Shown here piece by piece: positions 61,886 to 64,000 of a stretch of 64,000 nucleotides of DNA (the stretch's first letter is position 1; every line of letters begins with the position of its first letter). Both the position numbers and the translations under genes were made by a program. The notes beneath the pieces were generated by a model that saw only the letters and a list, made by a program, of their open reading frames with translations, made no database searches and was not told the origin of the DNA. Location: assembly GCA_905221605.1 (NCBI GenBank), contig CAJNDS010002141.1, positions 493,378 to 557,377 on the forward strand, in the 5' to 3' direction. Source of the DNA: Symbiodinium natans. Lineage: Eukaryota; Sar; Dinophyceae; Suessiales; Symbiodiniaceae.

Positions 61886-62629
61886 GCCTGAACTTGTTGG
61901 GCTTCCGCTTCTTCAGCTAGGAGAAGTGACTGAACTCAAAACACCTAAACTAGGGTTTAGGGTTAAGGGTTTAGAGTTTGTAAACTAGGACGCAGAGTCG
62001 GCCCTTATTCCCTTGTCTTAGGGTTGAGGCTCCCTTATGAAGCCCCTTTTTTCAACCAAAAAGGGCACCGTCGGGTCTAGGCACGCACGCTCGAAATCTA
62101 CAAACCCCTCCAAAGTGCGAAGCACTGAACCCTAAACCCAAGCCCTAGCACTGGAGGCTATTTGGGGTTTAGGGTTTAGTAGGGTTTAGGGGCCCTAACC
62201 CCTGGACCCTAAACTCCAAGTCCTCAGGGGCCTTCCTCAAATCCTTAAGCACAAAGCTTGCGGATTGTCTGTGGGGGATTTTAGGAACTTGGCATCCGAC
62301 TTATCCCCTTTTTTTGGAACCCCCCCCTGCCCCCCCATTCAAGATATTCCAGCACTTCCAGCCTCTAGGCGTATAGATCGCCCCGTTTGAGGCCCTGTGA
62401 ATCCTTTTGCGCCCCAGGGAGTTCGGTTTGCTCAGGGTTAAATGCCCCTGAATGAAGGCTCCAAGGGATCTCGCTGAGGTGGTACCCTAGGGTTTGGGTA
62501 CGGGAATATAAGGCCATATTCTGCTATTTGCTGAAGAACCCCCCCCCCAACCCCTTTTGTGTGGTTCTCAAGCAAATAGTCAGTCGTATTAGGAGTCTAC
62601 ATCGGGAAGCCCTTTCGGATTTACATCTT
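61886..62629. other. non-coding stretch with element fragments
   Basis: Holds a family F fragment (about 61985-62082, GCAGAGTCGGCCCTTATTCC to CGTCGGGTCTAG) and a family O fragment (62508-62590). No exon. Confidence 0.45.
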
Positions 62630-62722
62630 GGGATGCTGCCCATTATCAGTCCTTAATAAGGATTCGAATAAGGGGGTACTAGAATCCCTAGGACGGTTAG
62701 TATAAGGGGGAACATCCCCCCA
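62630..62722. mobile_element. foldback element family E copy
   Basis: GGGATGCTGCCCATTATCAG at the left and AGTATAAGGGGGAACATCCC at the right; GTCCTTAATAAGGAT inside. Confidence 0.75.
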
Positions 62723-62799
62723 AACCCTAAACCAAGTGACAGGTGTGGTCGCATAACTCTTTCAGGGCTCCAAGGTCGACTCCCCTTGCTCAAGCCCCT

Positions 62800-62955
62800 A
62801 AACCCTAAACCCTAAACCTTAAACCTTAAACCCTAAACCCTAAACTCCTAAACCCCTAAACCCCTCAACCCCTAAACCCTAAACCCTACACCCTAAACCC
62901 TAAACCCTAAACCCTAAACCCCTAAACCCCTAAACCCCTAAACCCTAAACCCTTG
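62800..62955. repeat. CCCTAAA/CCCCTAAA array
   Basis: Mixed 7- and 8-bp units. Confidence 0.96.
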
Positions 62956-63027
62956 ACTCCCTTGACTGGGTCGCCATTTGAGGCCGGAGGATCATCCTGA
63001 AGCGGATGGCCAGGCGGGGGCTAGGCC

Positions 63028-63140
63028 TCCTAAAGCCTAGGGGGTTTAGGGTTTAGGGTTTTGGGTTTAGGGTTTAGGGTTTAGGATTTCGGGTTTAGGG
63101 TTTAGTGTTTAGTGTTTAGTGTTAAAGGTTAAGGGTTAGG
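63028..63140. repeat. degenerate TTTAGGG array
   Basis: TTTAGGG units with TTTAGTG and TTTTGGG variants. Confidence 0.9.
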
Positions 63141-63326
63141 GTTCATGGTTTTACCTTGACCTTGCCCCACTCAAGACCTTGAATCCCCCAGGAACAATGC
63201 TCAATCCTTGATCCCTGAATGCCCTGGACCCGAAACCCGTTTAGGGTTTAGGGTTTAGGGTAGTTTAGTAAACCCTAAACCCTAAACCCTAAACCCTAAG
63301 AACTTAAGCAATCGTAAGCCCTCTTC

Positions 63327-63397
63327 GAGTTCAGGGTACCTATAACCCCAAGAAGAACTGTACTTTGAAGCCCCCTAAGTATACATGGAACCTCCAA
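63327..63397. mobile_element. family C element, truncated
   Basis: GTTCAGGGTACCTATAACCC at the left and ACATGGAACCTCCAAG at the right are family C-like; most of the interior is missing. Confidence 0.6.
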
Positions 63398-64000
63398 GCT
63401 TTGAACCCCTCATACCCAGCACCCAAGAATCTGCCAGGAACCCTGAACGTTTGGAAAACTGAGGGCGGGCGCGTGATGTACGCTGGGGAACCCGAAGCCC
63501 CAAAGGGATAGAGCTTGTTTCCATGTGCTTTTGCTATTCTTATGTTTATTATCTTTTTTTTTTGGGCGGGGGGGGGGGTAGTATTCAGTGATATAGGATT
63601 GGAGGTTGCCTAGCGCAACTTCAAAGCGAGTAGCTCTTGTAATAAGGGTTTAGTGGGTTTCGGGGTTCGATGTCTTGTGTGGCCATGAGTGCTCATACAT
63701 CCCTTTGCAGCTGCGCTACTACCGCGGAACGCCCGCTCCGATTTTTTTCAGAGTTCCGAAGTCAGCCTTGGGGCTGTTAGGGGCTCTACAAGGAGTTGAG
63801 GGCTTAGGGTACCTAGCCGGCTGGTGGATCGAGAGGGGGGGGGAGGGGAGCTCAGGGTCCATAGGCCGGTATAATTCTAGACGAGGACCCAGAGGCAGGC
63901 CCGTATTCCTTTTCTGGGGTTTGGGTTCCCTTATAACCCTTTAAAACCAAAAAGGGCACCCTTTGTGTTCCTGCGTTACTCCTGGGTCTAGTACAGTATA
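63398..64000. other. unique stretch with family F fragment at the edge
   Basis: 63675-63944 has an open frame (CGHECSYIPLQLRYYRGTPA and onward) that may include an exon around 63700-63790, not assigned to any family. A family F copy begins near 63887 (GGACCCAGAGGCAGGCCCG) and reaches CCTGGGTCTAG at 63991. Confidence 0.35.

Overview
This window looks like nuclear DNA of a dinoflagellate, probably a photosynthetic core lineage; genus not resolved. The evidence is plant/dinoflagellate-type heptamer TTTAGGG/CCCTAAA repeats scattered everywhere, genes cut into many short GC-rich exons, introns that appear to start with GA, GC or GT, pentatricopeptide (PPR) exons with the ISAC-E-x-W-x-AL signature common in dinoflagellate proteins, and all recognisable genes on the + strand (unidirectional clustering). 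No rRNA, tRNA, CRISPR array or bacterial-style operon was seen.

Layout. 1-19 kb: mostly repeats (telomere-type arrays, poly-G, CT and TG microsatellites, a 1.7-kb inverted-repeat element at 10.7-12.4 kb holding a 112-bp tandem repeat) with a few weak exon candidates. 19.2-31.3 kb: one PPR-protein gene in about 20 exons. 31.3-38.4 kb: intergenic, rich in small foldback elements. 38.4-39.4 kb: a compact gene for a 191-residue secreted Cys-rich protein made of two related modules; its reading frame closes exactly once three introns are removed. 40.3-45.5 kb: a PPP-family serine/threonine phosphatase gene with about 16 exons. 48.8-61.6 kb: exons of one or more proteins with membrane segments, not identified. 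57.7-60.1 kb: a 2.35-kb segment bounded by inverted repeats that carries a long ORF with an AT-hook and a helix-turn-helix-like region, almost free of telomeric repeats, and probably a DNA transposon.

The main biology is in the introns. Many are introners: small elements with terminal inverted repeats flanked by 4-bp target duplications, where the upstream duplication supplies the splice donor (GA, GC, GT) and the element's last AAG/CAG supplies the acceptor. Removing them restores frame and conserved motifs (TSDs GCCT, GTTT, GAGA, GAAA, GAAC, GAAG, GATG, GTGA, GAGG, GAGC, GACC, GCAA). Telomere-type arrays sit on top of this system. Exons are mostly flanked by CCCTAAA on the left and TTTAGGG on the right, so an intron tends to begin with TTTAGGG and end with CCCTAAA, two arms that could pair in the transcript. 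One phosphatase intron is almost nothing but CCCTAAA repeat and is flanked by a 10-bp direct duplication. Exon limits come from frame and motif continuity and are approximate where stated.
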